Shown here piece after piece: positions 19,845-28,580 of a DNA stretch of 64,000 bases; within the stretch, counting starts at the first letter, position 1, and each line of letters begins with the position of its first letter. A model generated the notes under the pieces. That model made no database searches. It saw only the letters and a list, made by a program, of their open reading frames with translations, and had not been told where the DNA came from. The position numbers and the translations under genes are program-made. The stretch is from contig NZ_CDPP01000006.1 of NCBI RefSeq assembly GCF_000829905.1, positions 1 to 64,000 of the forward strand. Direction: 5' to 3'. The DNA is from Beduini massiliensis. Its GTDB lineage: Bacteria > Bacillota_I > Bacilli_A > Erysipelotrichales > Coprobacillaceae.

Positions 19845-20401
19845 AATATCCCTCTCTTTCTTTGGTACAATGCCTGTGCGGTTCCAAATAAGGCACAACT
19901 GATGACCACATACATGACATTGATACTAAAACAGTATGTGGCAATAAAGGCAAGTCCCATGATGAATAAAGAAATTTTGTTTTTCTCTTTAATGATCCCC
20001 CTTGCCATATCATAAACAACTGAAGCAATGACAGCGCCTACTCCTGCCTGCATCCCTTCTAACATGAGTTTGACAAAAATATTCGATTGAAACGCTACAT
20101 AAAAATAGGAAATAACGGAGATAATCACAAATGGCGGCAGGATCGTTGCGATGATCGAAACCACCACACCCCAGAATCCCGCTAATTTATATCCTACCAC
20201 AATGGCTCCGTTAACCGCTATGGCACCCGGTGAAGACTGTGCAATCGCCACTAGATCCAACATCTCTTTTTCATCGATCCAACCATAATCATCAACGAAT
20301 TTCTTCTTCATCAGTGTAACAATGACATAACCGCCGCCAAAGGTAAACGCACTCAAATATAATGTAGAAAAGAAAATTTTCTTCAATCTTTGTAATTTCA
20401 T
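19841..20401 (-). CDS. CHR family transporter subunit (half-size), first gene of the pair
   Basis: The 186-residue membrane protein is homologous to its neighbour: FFSTLYLSAFTFGGGYVIVTLMKKKFV and LVAIAQSSPGAIAVNGAIVVGYKLAGFWGVVVSIIATILPP match the family signature. Together the two halves should form one anion transporter. AAGGGGGAT precedes the start. The pair is divergent from a LysR-type gene, a common arrangement in which the LysR protein controls the transporter in response to its substrate. Confidence 0.88.
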   Translation of the reverse strand: MKLQRLKKIFFSTLYLSAFTFGGGYVIVTLMKKKFVDDYGWIDEKEMLDLVAIAQSSPGAIAVNGAIVVGYKLAGFWGVVVSIIATILPPFVIISVISYFYVAFQSNIFVKLMLEGMQAGVGAVIASVVYDMARGIIKEKNKISLFIMGLAFIATYCFSINVMYVVISCALFGTAQALYQRKRGIL

Positions 20402-20472
20402 TTTTCATCCCCCTTAATAGCATAATAGGGCATCTTGATTCATTTGTAAAATAGTATTATTATATAATTTAG

Positions 20473-20488
20473 ATAGGTATTTACCTAT
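20473..20488 (+). promoter_or_regulatory. Palindromic site between the CHR pair and its LysR regulator
   Basis: ATAGGTA-TT-TACCTAT is a perfect 7-bp inverted repeat that ends one base before the AAGGAGG of the LysR gene. Its position would let a bound protein block LysR transcription or translation; the binding protein is inferred to be the LysR product itself. Confidence 0.5.
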
Positions 20489-20500
20489 AAGGAGGATATC

Positions 20501-21391
20501 ATGACACTACGCCATCTTAAAATTTTTAGTATTGTGTACCAACTGCAAAATATTACAAAAGCGGCGGCAACACTGCACATTGCTCAGCCCTCTGTCAGCA
20601 TTGCCATCAAGGAATTAGAAAACTACTATGGGATCGTTCTGTTTGACCGTATCAATAAACGGATTTATCCCACTCAGACCGCTCATAAGCTTTATGGCTA
20701 CGCCCTTCATATCATTGACCTGTATGAAGAAATGGAAACGGATATAAAAAATTGGGAAGATGACAGTCCACTTAAAGTCGGCTGCAGTATCACGATTGGA
20801 AACTTTATTTTCCCTCAACTGATTAAAGAATGGGAAAAGAAATTACCTAAAATGAAATTTAAGGCGATCATAAACAATTCCCAAATTATTGAAGAACGAA
20901 TCTTAAATAATGAAATTGATATTGCTTTGATTGAGGGAAAAGGACTGCACCCCGATCAGTTGATTCAGACGCCGTTTCTTGAAGATCATCTTTGTTTAAT
21001 CGTTTCCAACGATCATCCTTTAACGAAACTTAAGCGAATTTCTCTTGAAAAATTGTTGGATTATCCATTTTTATTACGTGAATCGGGAAGTGGTGTTCGA
21101 GACCTTGTCGATGCTTTATTTTTAACTCATCACATCGAACTATCGCCTATTGTGGAAAGCACCAGTACACAAGCGATTGTAAGAGCAGTGAATGAAAATG
21201 TAGGCATCTCCATTCTTCCTTATTTGATGGTAAAAGAAGATATTAATAAAGGGAATATAATAAGTTTACCTATTAAGGATTTAGATCTTTCACGTCAGTT
21301 CTCAATTATTTATCATAAAAATAAGTATCTGACCCATCATGCCAAAGCCTTTATTGACCTCTGTCAATCTTGGGCAGAAAATCAAACATAA
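20501..21391 (+). CDS. LysR family transcriptional regulator
   Basis: The product (296 residues) has an N-terminal winged helix (LRHLKIFSIVYQLQNITKAAATLHIAQPSVSIAIKELENYYGIVLFDR) and a periplasmic-binding-type effector domain. The effector cleft shows LLRESGSGVRDLVDALF, as in CysB/CbbR-type members that often sense oxyanions or small carboxylates. It is divergent from the CHR transporter pair and most likely regulates it. AAGGAGG gives a strong RBS. Confidence 0.93.
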   Translation: MTLRHLKIFSIVYQLQNITKAAATLHIAQPSVSIAIKELENYYGIVLFDRINKRIYPTQTAHKLYGYALHIIDLYEEMETDIKNWEDDSPLKVGCSITIGNFIFPQLIKEWEKKLPKMKFKAIINNSQIIEERILNNEIDIALIEGKGLHPDQLIQTPFLEDHLCLIVSNDHPLTKLKRISLEKLLDYPFLLRESGSGVRDLVDALFLTHHIELSPIVESTSTQAIVRAVNENVGISILPYLMVKEDINKGNIISLPIKDLDLSRQFSIIYHKNKYLTHHAKAFIDLCQSWAENQT

Positions 21392-21395
21392 AAAA

Positions 21396-21420
21396 GAGCA
21401 GTAGTTTTCACTACTTGCTC
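21396..21420. terminator. Shared terminator of the LysR and PTS genes
   Basis: GAGCA-GTAGT/ACTAC-TGCTC with one bulged base, flanked by A-rich sequence on one side and T6 on the other, so it can end transcription in both directions. Confidence 0.8.
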
Positions 21421-21425
21421 ATTTT

Positions 21426-22778
21426 TTATTCTGCATTGGCATTTTGTTTGTTTGATACCATAACAAATGGCATCCATAATAATGTCAATAGTACGATTTC
21501 GATAGCGTTGTAAATCGCTGCCTTGATTCCTCCACCTGTTGCTAAGAATGCATACAAGATTGGCGGTGTTACCCAAGGTGCAGATAAACATACTCTTTCG
21601 ATAATGTTCAAATCCATTAAGATATAAGTCAATGCTGCCAAGATAACTGGTCCTGCAATGAACGGTAACATGTAGACAGGGTTCATTACGATAGGCACAC
21701 CGAATGTGATTGGTTCGTTGATTTGGAATAAACCTGGTGCAATTGAGATTCCGATAACTGTACGTTCTGCTTGTACTTTACCAAAGATCAATACGGCAAT
21801 GATTAACCCAATCGTTGATCCTGATCCACCGATAACTGCGAATGCTTGCATACCATGAGCGATATTTGGTAAATCTGCTCCTGTTTTTCCTGCTTCATAA
21901 GCTGCTGTGTTTTCTAGTAACATTGGAGTAAAGATTGGTGTTGTTACTGATCCAACGATGTTTGCCCCATGTAACCCGAATACCCATAATAAGTTGATTA
22001 AGAAGTATACTAAGATAACTGTACCTAATGTATCGGCTACACTGTTTAATGGTGCGGATACGAATTTTTGGATAATTACCCATAAGTTCATTCCTGAGAA
22101 ACGATCGATATAAGTTCCTACAGCTACAACTAAAATAACTGTAATGATAGCTGGGATCAATACTGTAAATGATCCGGCTACTGCTGGTGGTACTCCATCA
22201 GGCAACGTGATTTTTAATTTATCGTTTCTTGATAATCTTACGAAGATTTCCGCAACGATAATCGTTAAAATCATCCCTACGAACATCCCGTTTGAATCCA
22301 GTTTGTTCGCTGCTAATCCGCCGCTGGCTACATCTGCTGTTAATACATCTACATTGGTTGCTTCTTCAGCCCATTTGTAGCTGTTCGTTAATGTTTGCAC
22401 TGCTGGCGCTAATCCTAAATAGCAAGTTAAGGCTACAACTGAAGTGGCAATCCCATCTCCGTTTAATCCTTTTGCCATTTGGTATCCTAATGTCACAACT
22501 AACAAGATCGCCATCATGTTGATAGATCCTTTGTTAACTGCATTCATTACATCTTGAATACCTGTTGTTTTGATAAAGTTTGTGTATCCTTCTTGAATTG
22601 AAACAACGTTCAACCCGTTTTCTGCGAATACACCTTGGATGTTGTTGATCAATACCGCAATCGCACCAACGATTGTAACTGGCATGATAACAACGAAGGC
22701 ATCCCTGATTGCAACTAAGTGTCTTTGAGACCCGATTCTAGCTGCAAGAGGGACAAATTTTTCTTCCAAAAATTTCAT
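21426..22778 (-). CDS. PTS sugar transporter subunit IIC, cellobiose/lactose family
   Basis: The 450-residue membrane permease component has about ten hydrophobic segments. Family marks are HLVAIRDAFVVIMPVTIVGA near the N-terminus, FGLHGANIVGSVTTPI, and the GLFQINEPITFGVPIVMNP sugar-site loop. It would import a beta-glucoside or similar sugar with concomitant phosphorylation, but no EIIA or EIIB gene is adjacent, so it must use components encoded elsewhere. The start is the ATG after GGGGAGGAAAAGACA rather than one 19 codons upstream. The promoter carries a cre site, so carbon catabolite control is likely. Confidence 0.93.
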   Translation of the reverse strand: MKFLEEKFVPLAARIGSQRHLVAIRDAFVVIMPVTIVGAIAVLINNIQGVFAENGLNVVSIQEGYTNFIKTTGIQDVMNAVNKGSINMMAILLVVTLGYQMAKGLNGDGIATSVVALTCYLGLAPAVQTLTNSYKWAEEATNVDVLTADVASGGLAANKLDSNGMFVGMILTIIVAEIFVRLSRNDKLKITLPDGVPPAVAGSFTVLIPAIITVILVVAVGTYIDRFSGMNLWVIIQKFVSAPLNSVADTLGTVILVYFLINLLWVFGLHGANIVGSVTTPIFTPMLLENTAAYEAGKTGADLPNIAHGMQAFAVIGGSGSTIGLIIAVLIFGKVQAERTVIGISIAPGLFQINEPITFGVPIVMNPVYMLPFIAGPVILAALTYILMDLNIIERVCLSAPWVTPPILYAFLATGGGIKAAIYNAIEIVLLTLLWMPFVMVSNKQNANAE

Positions 22779-22815
22779 TGTCTTTTCCTCCCCGTGAAAT
22801 TTATGTAGCGTCTTT

Positions 22816-22829
22816 TGGTAACGTTTACA
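22816..22829 (-). promoter_or_regulatory. CcpA cre site of the PTS EIIC gene
   Basis: On the minus strand TGTAAACGTTACCA matches the consensus TGWAANCGNTNWCA at all but one position. It begins about seven bases after the -10, over the predicted start point, a position expected to repress. Confidence 0.7.
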
Positions 22830-22835
22830 TTCCAT

Positions 22836-22864
22836 ATTATAGGCACTCCCAAGTTATACCTCAA
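22836..22864 (-). promoter_or_regulatory. Promoter of the PTS EIIC gene
   Basis: TTGAGG, 17-base spacer, TATAAT on the minus strand, followed by the cre site and then the RBS about 50 bases on. Confidence 0.7.
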
Positions 22865-22929
22865 ACTATGAAATTTCCAAATAAAATGGAAAACAAACAC
22901 TATTGTCTTTTACAGTCTCCCCTAATAAC

Positions 22930-22957
22930 AAAAAGAGAAGCACACACTTCTCTTTTT
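22930..22957 (-). terminator. Terminator downstream of the HAD phosphatase gene
   Basis: An 11-bp perfect stem AAAAAGAGAAG/CTTCTCTTTTT with a CACACA loop lies about 115 bases after the HAD stop codon and upstream of the PTS promoter. It isolates the PTS gene from upstream transcription. Confidence 0.7.
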
Positions 22958-23072
22958 GTTTGAGCATATAAATTTTTGAAAGACTAATGTAAGAATCCCT
23001 TACACATTTCATTATAGATAGAAGTTTTAATATCTCAATACTTCATTTTGCCAAAAAAGTTGGCAGTTATTT

Positions 23073-23927
23073 TTACAATGATTTATCTAGTAAACTCTCA
23101 ACAACACATGCCACGCCCTCATCTTCGTTACTAAAACAGCTGTAGTTTGCGACCGCCTTGACACTTGCTAAGGCATTGGCTGGAGCATACGAATTGGGAA
23201 TCATCTCCAGCATGCTGATGTCATTTTCACCATCACCAAAAACCATTACTTCTTCTTTTTCGATTTGATAATGTGCCATCACTTTTTTTAGTCCGGCTCC
23301 CTTATTGACTCCTTTTGGCATAATTTCCAACCATCCTTTGGAGACCACCAAAACATCATAATCCTTACTCAGCTTCTTCCTTATATAAGGCAACAGTAAG
23401 CGAGTATAGAGAGGAATCTGTGAATACCCTACTTTATTGACATCATGATCGATCACATCTTTTGCTGTGATAAAGATATGTCCATCCATCTGTCCTTCAA
23501 AATTCTCTGTTACCTTTTGATGTATGATCTTAAATGCTATCTTTTTACAAAAAAACAATGCTTTGGAAATACAATCCTTTACCTGATGATCGTTCATGAC
23601 CATCACTTCAAATAATAAACGACTTCCAAAACGAACGAGGTGCATACTTTGTTCTCCTGTCAGCATCGTTCCTTTTTCATAGGTTTCATCATCAAAAAAA
23701 TAAGTTTCCTGTCCATTGACGCCAATGATGGCTCCACTTTTAAATTCATCTATTTTTAATTCTTTGTAGATTTTTTCTAAGGAGCGGTAATTACGCCCGG
23801 TCGCTAATACAATTCGGATTCCCTGCTCCTGTGCCTTAATCAATGTTTGTTTTGTCTTTTTGGTTAGAACTTTTCTATTTGACAGTAAGGTCCCATCTAA
23901 ATCTGTTACGATCAATTTGATTGCCAT
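23073..23927 (-). CDS. Cof-type HAD-IIB family phosphatase
   Basis: The 284-residue cytoplasmic hydrolase has the HAD motifs: LIVTDLDGTLL with the nucleophile Asp, a motif II Thr in IVLATGRNY, a Lys in KGVNKGAGLKKV, and GDGENDISMLEM as the metal-binding motif IV. The C2B cap lies between motifs II and III. Such enzymes dephosphorylate sugar phosphates or cofactors such as FMN; the substrate is not predictable. It follows the metallophosphoesterase gene by 12 bases and is probably co-transcribed with it. Confidence 0.92.
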   Translation of the reverse strand: MAIKLIVTDLDGTLLSNRKVLTKKTKQTLIKAQEQGIRIVLATGRNYRSLEKIYKELKIDEFKSGAIIGVNGQETYFFDDETYEKGTMLTGEQSMHLVRFGSRLLFEVMVMNDHQVKDCISKALFFCKKIAFKIIHQKVTENFEGQMDGHIFITAKDVIDHDVNKVGYSQIPLYTRLLLPYIRKKLSKDYDVLVVSKGWLEIMPKGVNKGAGLKKVMAHYQIEKEEVMVFGDGENDISMLEMIPNSYAPANALASVKAVANYSCFSNEDEGVACVVESLLDKSL

Positions 23928-23939
23928 ACTCTTTCCCCC

Positions 23940-25025
23940 TTAATGTTCTGATTCAACATGAATCAATGTGAATTCTGCATTGGAAGACGTTCTAAGCTGA
24001 GGTCCCCAACCGCCAATGCCACCGCTGACAAACACATCTGTCTGTTCGATTTTACGATGTCCATACCCTACTTCAAACAAAACATCAATCACATAATTTA
24101 ACGGATAGAGTTGTCCGTTATGGGTATGTCCCGACACTTGCATATCGATATTTAAGTCCACGCTTTCTCTTACTCGTGCAGGATTATGATCCATGACAAT
24201 ATTGAATTTTTCAAGTTGCGCGGAATCGATGAATGAACGCAATTCTTTTTCGTTAAATGAGGCATCGTCTCGTCCGGTAATCACCAGCTGATTTTCCAAT
24301 ATGACACTCTCATCTTCTAAAACATGGATGCCTAAACGCGTCAGTTCTTCTTTTACCTCCGGAATCTCCCCGGTATAAAAATCATGATTCCCCATCGTCA
24401 TATAAACACCTAAACGACTTTCTAAACGTGTCAGAGGCAAAAGCATATTTCCTTCTTTAACAGGTCCATAGTCTGAATCAATCAAGTCACCGGCAATTAA
24501 AATAAGATCCGGCTCAGCAGCATTGATAGTATCAATCATTTTATTTAATCGTGATGTCCCAATCAAATCACCTAAATGCAAATCAGTGACTAAAGCAATC
24601 GTATAATCTTGTTCAACTTTATCAGAGGCAACACGATATTCCTTAGTCAGAATATGATGCTGCTGATAAATACCTACCGGAAAGATGACGCCAATAATGA
24701 GAATCAGTGCTAATAAATAGAGATCCCACTTCACCTTAATAAAGCGATGGATTAAATAGCAGACTGTAAAAAATAATAAGCAATAGAATAAAAATCCTAA
24801 ATAATAAGAGCCGATGTAAGCAAGCGGTACTCGAATCAGTTTTGGCAAATAAGCATGAAGGAGTTGGTAGAAAACATAACTCAATGCTAAAAACCAAAAT
24901 ACGATCTGGAACCCTCGCTTTTGTATGTGAAAACGCGCAATCGAAAGATAGAGGCGTTTTTCTAATAAATAGTTGATCCCTATATAAAGGATCAGGAATA
25001 ATATTATAAATAGAATCATCTTCAT
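23940..25025 (-). CDS. Membrane-anchored metallophosphoesterase (YkuE-like)
   Basis: The N-terminal 120 residues form about four membrane helices. A calcineurin-like domain follows: LVTDLHLGDL, LILIAGDLIDSD, MGNHDF, and VSGHTHNGQLYPL, which together supply the Asp, His and Asn ligands of a dinuclear metal site. YkuE-like enzymes act on lipid-linked or cell-wall phosphates; the active site should face outward. The C-terminal VSGGIGGWGPQLRTSSNAEFTLIHV is typical. It starts a two-gene unit with the HAD phosphatase and lies downstream of glmS beyond a terminator. Confidence 0.9.
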   Translation of the reverse strand: MKMILFIILFLILYIGINYLLEKRLYLSIARFHIQKRGFQIVFWFLALSYVFYQLLHAYLPKLIRVPLAYIGSYYLGFLFYCLLFFTVCYLIHRFIKVKWDLYLLALILIIGVIFPVGIYQQHHILTKEYRVASDKVEQDYTIALVTDLHLGDLIGTSRLNKMIDTINAAEPDLILIAGDLIDSDYGPVKEGNMLLPLTRLESRLGVYMTMGNHDFYTGEIPEVKEELTRLGIHVLEDESVILENQLVITGRDDASFNEKELRSFIDSAQLEKFNIVMDHNPARVRESVDLNIDMQVSGHTHNGQLYPLNYVIDVLFEVGYGHRKIEQTDVFVSGGIGGWGPQLRTSSNAEFTLIHVESEH

Positions 25026-25056
25026 CCTCCTTTAACGTCTATTATAGCATAAAAAA

Positions 25057-25080
25057 GAATAAGCTCATATAAGCTTATTC
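25057..25080 (-). terminator. glmS terminator
   Basis: GAATAAGCT/AGCTTATTC stem of 9 bp followed by TTTTTT on the minus strand; it includes the glmS stop codon. Confidence 0.85.
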
Positions 25081-26883
25081 AACGGTAACACTTTTAGCAA
25101 GATTTCTTGGTTTATCGACATCGCAGCCTTTTAAACATGCTGTATAGTAAGCAATTAACTGCAGCGGAATGGCAACAATAATAGATTGCAGCAAAGGATG
25201 GATATCCGGTAAGATATACGTCTCAGCGGCATTGTTGATTTCCATACCTTTTAATGTAAATAAGATGACATTGGCACCTCTGGCAATCGTTTCTTGAATA
25301 TTGCTGATCGTTTTAGCGGCGATATGGGGCTGAGAGGCAACGGCAAATAATACCGAACCCTTTTCAATCAAAGCAATCGGACCATGTTTTAATTCACCGG
25401 CAATATAGGCATCCGCATGCACATAAGACACTTCTTTTAATTTCAATGCTCCCTCTAAAACCGAAGCATAGTCTAAGCTTCTGCCAATAAAATAAGCATC
25501 ATGTGCCTCTTTTAAATATTCAGCATATATTGCAAATAAAGGTTCATCTTGTAATACGTTTTCTACTAGTTCGGGAAGTTTCATCAAGTTTTGAATAAGG
25601 TCATGATATAAATCCACCTTCTTATCTAAACGCTGCGCTGCATACATCCCCAACAGCATCAACACTACTAATTGGGTCGTATAAGCTTTTGTAGAAGCAA
25701 CGGCAATTTCCGGTCCGGCACACGTATAAATCGTATAATCTGCTTCACGACTGATTGTACTTCCCAATACATTGGCAACCGCAATCGTCGTTGCCTGCTG
25801 TTTTTTAGCGAGACGCAATGCGGCTAAAGTATCGGCAGTTTCTCCGGATTGAGACACAAATAAACATAATGTATGTTCATCTATTGCCGGATCATTATAT
25901 CTGAATTCCGAAGCGACCTGACAAATCACAGGAATTTTTGTCATTCTTTCGAAAATATTAGCCCCTGATAAACACGCATGATACGCTGTTCCGCAAGCAA
26001 CAAAATACGCTTTATTGAACGGTGAAAAATCGATCTCTGCCAACTCATCTAAAACCACTTGATCTTGACTGATTCTCCCTCTCAATGTTTCTTTGATGAC
26101 ATGGGGCTGTTCATGGATTTCTTTAAGCATGAACGTATCATAACCGTCTTTTTGTGCCGCTTCATGATCGTAAGGAATATTGACCAATTCTTTTTCGATT
26201 GGTTTTAAATCACAATCATAAAAATCAACATGATCGGGATGTAAAACCGCAATATCATGATCATTTAAGAAATAAACTTCTTTCGTATACTCCAATAAAG
26301 CCGGGATATCACTAGCTCCGTAAGTTCCACTGTCACTTTTACCAATGACAATCGGGCTGTCTTTTTTTGTAATCACGACTTCATCAGGATGGTTCGTTGT
26401 GACGACACATAAAGCATAGCTTCCCACTAATTTGGTTAACACTATTTGCAGTGCTTTTAAAATGTCACCTTTATAATAATAATCTAATAAGTGAACCACC
26501 ACTTCACTATCCGTCTCCGAATGAAAATGATACCCTTTTTCCAATAAAAAGTTTTTTAGTTCACGATAGTTTTCAATAATTCCATTATGCACAATCGAAA
26601 TTGTTTCATCTTCATTAGTATGAGGATGAGAATTCAAATTTGAGGGAATGCCATGAGTTGCCCAACGGGTATGCCCGATTCCCACCTGTCCTTTTAAGAC
26701 TTGATGACTTAATGCCTCTTTTAAATCTTTTAATCTTCCTTTAGTCTTGATTGTTTTTAACTGATTTTGACTCAGGATCGTCACTCCTGCCGAATCATAC
26801 CCACGATACTCTAATTTTTCTAATCCTTGCAGTAAAAAGGGTAAAGCTTCTTTTTTTGTACTGATTGCAGTTATTCCGCACAT
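25075..26883 (-). CDS. glmS: Glutamine--fructose-6-phosphate aminotransferase (isomerizing)
   Basis: Makes glucosamine-6-phosphate from fructose-6-phosphate and glutamine, the committed step of amino-sugar synthesis. The mature N-terminus is Cys2 (CGIT), the glutaminase nucleophile; HTRWATHG and the NHPDE-like region complete this domain. Two SIS domains follow, with ACGTAYHACLSG, SQSGETADTLAALR and the C-terminal AKSVTVE tail that closes the isomerase site. The length of 602 is standard. It is preceded by a glmS ribozyme, so its mRNA is cut when glucosamine-6-phosphate accumulates. Confidence 0.97.
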   Translation of the reverse strand: MCGITAISTKKEALPFLLQGLEKLEYRGYDSAGVTILSQNQLKTIKTKGRLKDLKEALSHQVLKGQVGIGHTRWATHGIPSNLNSHPHTNEDETISIVHNGIIENYRELKNFLLEKGYHFHSETDSEVVVHLLDYYYKGDILKALQIVLTKLVGSYALCVVTTNHPDEVVITKKDSPIVIGKSDSGTYGASDIPALLEYTKEVYFLNDHDIAVLHPDHVDFYDCDLKPIEKELVNIPYDHEAAQKDGYDTFMLKEIHEQPHVIKETLRGRISQDQVVLDELAEIDFSPFNKAYFVACGTAYHACLSGANIFERMTKIPVICQVASEFRYNDPAIDEHTLCLFVSQSGETADTLAALRLAKKQQATTIAVANVLGSTISREADYTIYTCAGPEIAVASTKAYTTQLVVLMLLGMYAAQRLDKKVDLYHDLIQNLMKLPELVENVLQDEPLFAIYAEYLKEAHDAYFIGRSLDYASVLEGALKLKEVSYVHADAYIAGELKHGPIALIEKGSVLFAVASQPHIAAKTISNIQETIARGANVILFTLKGMEINNAAETYILPDIHPLLQSIIVAIPLQLIAYYTACLKGCDVDKPRNLAKSVTVE

Positions 26884-26918
26884 TTGTCTATACCTCCATT
26901 ATAAGATTCGTTATAAAT

Positions 26919-27054
26919 GGGGCATACCGAGTGGATTTGTTTAATGATTGCTCATTATTTTTGTCCACCGTTCAGGTAGTATGCCTACCTCTTAACCATC
27001 CGCCGAATATTTCGATAAGTTAAGTCCTCGTCATCTTTATTAAGACCTGGCGCT
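26919..27054 (-). ncRNA. glmS ribozyme-riboswitch
   Basis: The minus-strand leader has the conserved core in order: AGCGCCAG at the 5' end, GACGAGGA, ATCGAAATATTCGGCGGATGG split across P2.1/P2.2, and TTAAGAGG. The 3' support domain pairs GGCATAC with GTATGCC and GTGGA with TCCAC, and has a TAATGA/TCATTA hairpin with a GCAA tetraloop. Cleavage is expected between A27054 and G27053. Bound glucosamine-6-phosphate is the cofactor for self-cleavage, which destabilises the glmS mRNA. A minus-strand TATAAT at 27091-27096 is the likely -10. Confidence 0.93.
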
Positions 27055-27202
27055 ACATCTATTCTTTCCCAATTTATAACATACCCCATTATACGAATTT
27101 TTCATTTTAAAGCTACTTATATCATTGAATTATCATAATTTGAAAATATTATGTGACTTATGGTATTATAATATTATAGAAAATAAAAAAGGAGATTGTC
27201 CA

Positions 27203-28546
27203 ATGGGAAAATATTTTGGAACAGACGGATTCCGCGGTGAAGCCAATGTGGATTTAACTGTGGAACATGCATATAAAGTAGGACGCTATCTAGGATGGTA
27301 CTATGGAAAAGAAAAAAAAGCAAAAATCGTTATTGGAAAAGATACAAGAAGATCAAGCTATATGTTTGAATATTCTTTAGTTGCCGGATTAACAGCAAGT
27401 GGTGCAGATGTTTATCTATTGCACGTTACAACAACCCCTTCTGTTTCTTACGTAGTAAGAAGCGAAGATTTTGATGCGGGGATCATGATCAGTGCTTCTC
27501 ATAATCCGTTCTACGACAACGGGATTAAAGTGATTAATTCTAATGGGGCAAAACTAGAAGCCGAAGTTGAAGAATTGATTGAACGCTATATTGATGGAGA
27601 GTGCGAAGAAATTCCTTTTGCTACAAAGGAAAATATTGGCAGAACGATTGACTATTCAATGGGAAGAAATCGCTATATCGGTTATTTAATGACCATTCCT
27701 ACACGTTCATTTAAAAATTTCAAAGTTGGTTTGGATTTAGCCAACGGAAGTGCGAGTGCAATCGCCAAATCTGTTTTTGATGCCTTAGGAGCGAAAACCT
27801 ATGTGATCAATAATGATCCTGATGGATTAAACATTAATACAAATTGTGGGTCTACGCATATCGAAGTCTTACAGCAATTTGTCCGTGACAATGGTTTAGA
27901 TGTCGGATTTGCGTATGATGGGGATGCTGACCGTTGTATTGCCGTCGATGAATTCGGGCGTGTAATTGACGGTGATTTGATTCTTTATGTTTGTGGTACT
28001 TATATGAAACAGCGTGGAGAATTAATTAACGATACCATCGTAACCACCATCATGTCTAATTTGGGATTATACAAAGCCTTAGATGAATTAAATATCAGTT
28101 ATGAAAAAACAGCCGTAGGAGACAAGTATGTTTATGAAAACATGGTCAACAATGGTCACTGCATCGGCGGAGAACAATCAGGTCATATCATTTTCTCTAA
28201 ACATGCAACAACCGGAGATGGTATCTTAACATCATTAAAAGTGATGGAAACGATTGTGGAATCAAAGAAAACATTGGCACAATTAATCGAACCTGTCACC
28301 ATTTATCCACAATTATTAAAGAACGTTAAAGTGAAAAGCAAACCGGCAGCAAGAGAAGATGCTGATGTTCAGGCAGCTGTCGATCGTGTCAGCAAAGCTT
28401 TAGGAGATAACGGGCGTATCTTACTTCGTGAAAGTGGAACCGAACCTGTCATTCGTGTCATGGTGGAAGCTGAAAGTGATGATATTTGTCAAAAATATGT
28501 CACTGAAGTCATCGAAGTGATTAAAAGCAAAGGACATTTAGCCTAA
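27203..28546 (+). CDS. glmM: Phosphoglucosamine mutase
   Basis: Interconverts glucosamine-6-phosphate and glucosamine-1-phosphate on the way to UDP-GlcNAc. The N-terminal GKYFGTDGFRG, the active-site phosphoserine S99 in ISASHNPFYDNGIK, the metal loop DGDADRCIAVD and the C-terminal phosphate-binding LLRESGTEPVIRVMVE are all intact in 447 residues. AAAAAAGGAG fixes the start; in-frame codons further upstream are not conserved. It is divergent from glmS, so consecutive enzymes of one pathway share a short intergenic region. TTGAAA-N18-TATTAT at 27141-27170 is a possible promoter. Confidence 0.97.
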   Translation: MGKYFGTDGFRGEANVDLTVEHAYKVGRYLGWYYGKEKKAKIVIGKDTRRSSYMFEYSLVAGLTASGADVYLLHVTTTPSVSYVVRSEDFDAGIMISASHNPFYDNGIKVINSNGAKLEAEVEELIERYIDGECEEIPFATKENIGRTIDYSMGRNRYIGYLMTIPTRSFKNFKVGLDLANGSASAIAKSVFDALGAKTYVINNDPDGLNINTNCGSTHIEVLQQFVRDNGLDVGFAYDGDADRCIAVDEFGRVIDGDLILYVCGTYMKQRGELINDTIVTTIMSNLGLYKALDELNISYEKTAVGDKYVYENMVNNGHCIGGEQSGHIIFSKHATTGDGILTSLKVMETIVESKKTLAQLIEPVTIYPQLLKNVKVKSKPAAREDADVQAAVDRVSKALGDNGRILLRESGTEPVIRVMVEAESDDICQKYVTEVIEVIKSKGHLA

Positions 28547-28552
28547 TTTAAA

Positions 28553-28580
28553 AAATCGCGGGTCATATGATCTGCGATTT
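28553..28580. terminator. Shared terminator of glmM and the second LysR gene
   Basis: AAATCGC/GCGATTT extended inward to about 12 bp with wobble pairs, with T-runs on both strands. Confidence 0.8.

Noticed and set aside
23049-23065. TGCCAA/TTGGCA hairpin just after the HAD gene as its terminator
   Set aside because: On the transcribed minus strand it is followed by AAAATGAAG, not a U-run; the hairpin at 22930-22957 is the better terminator.
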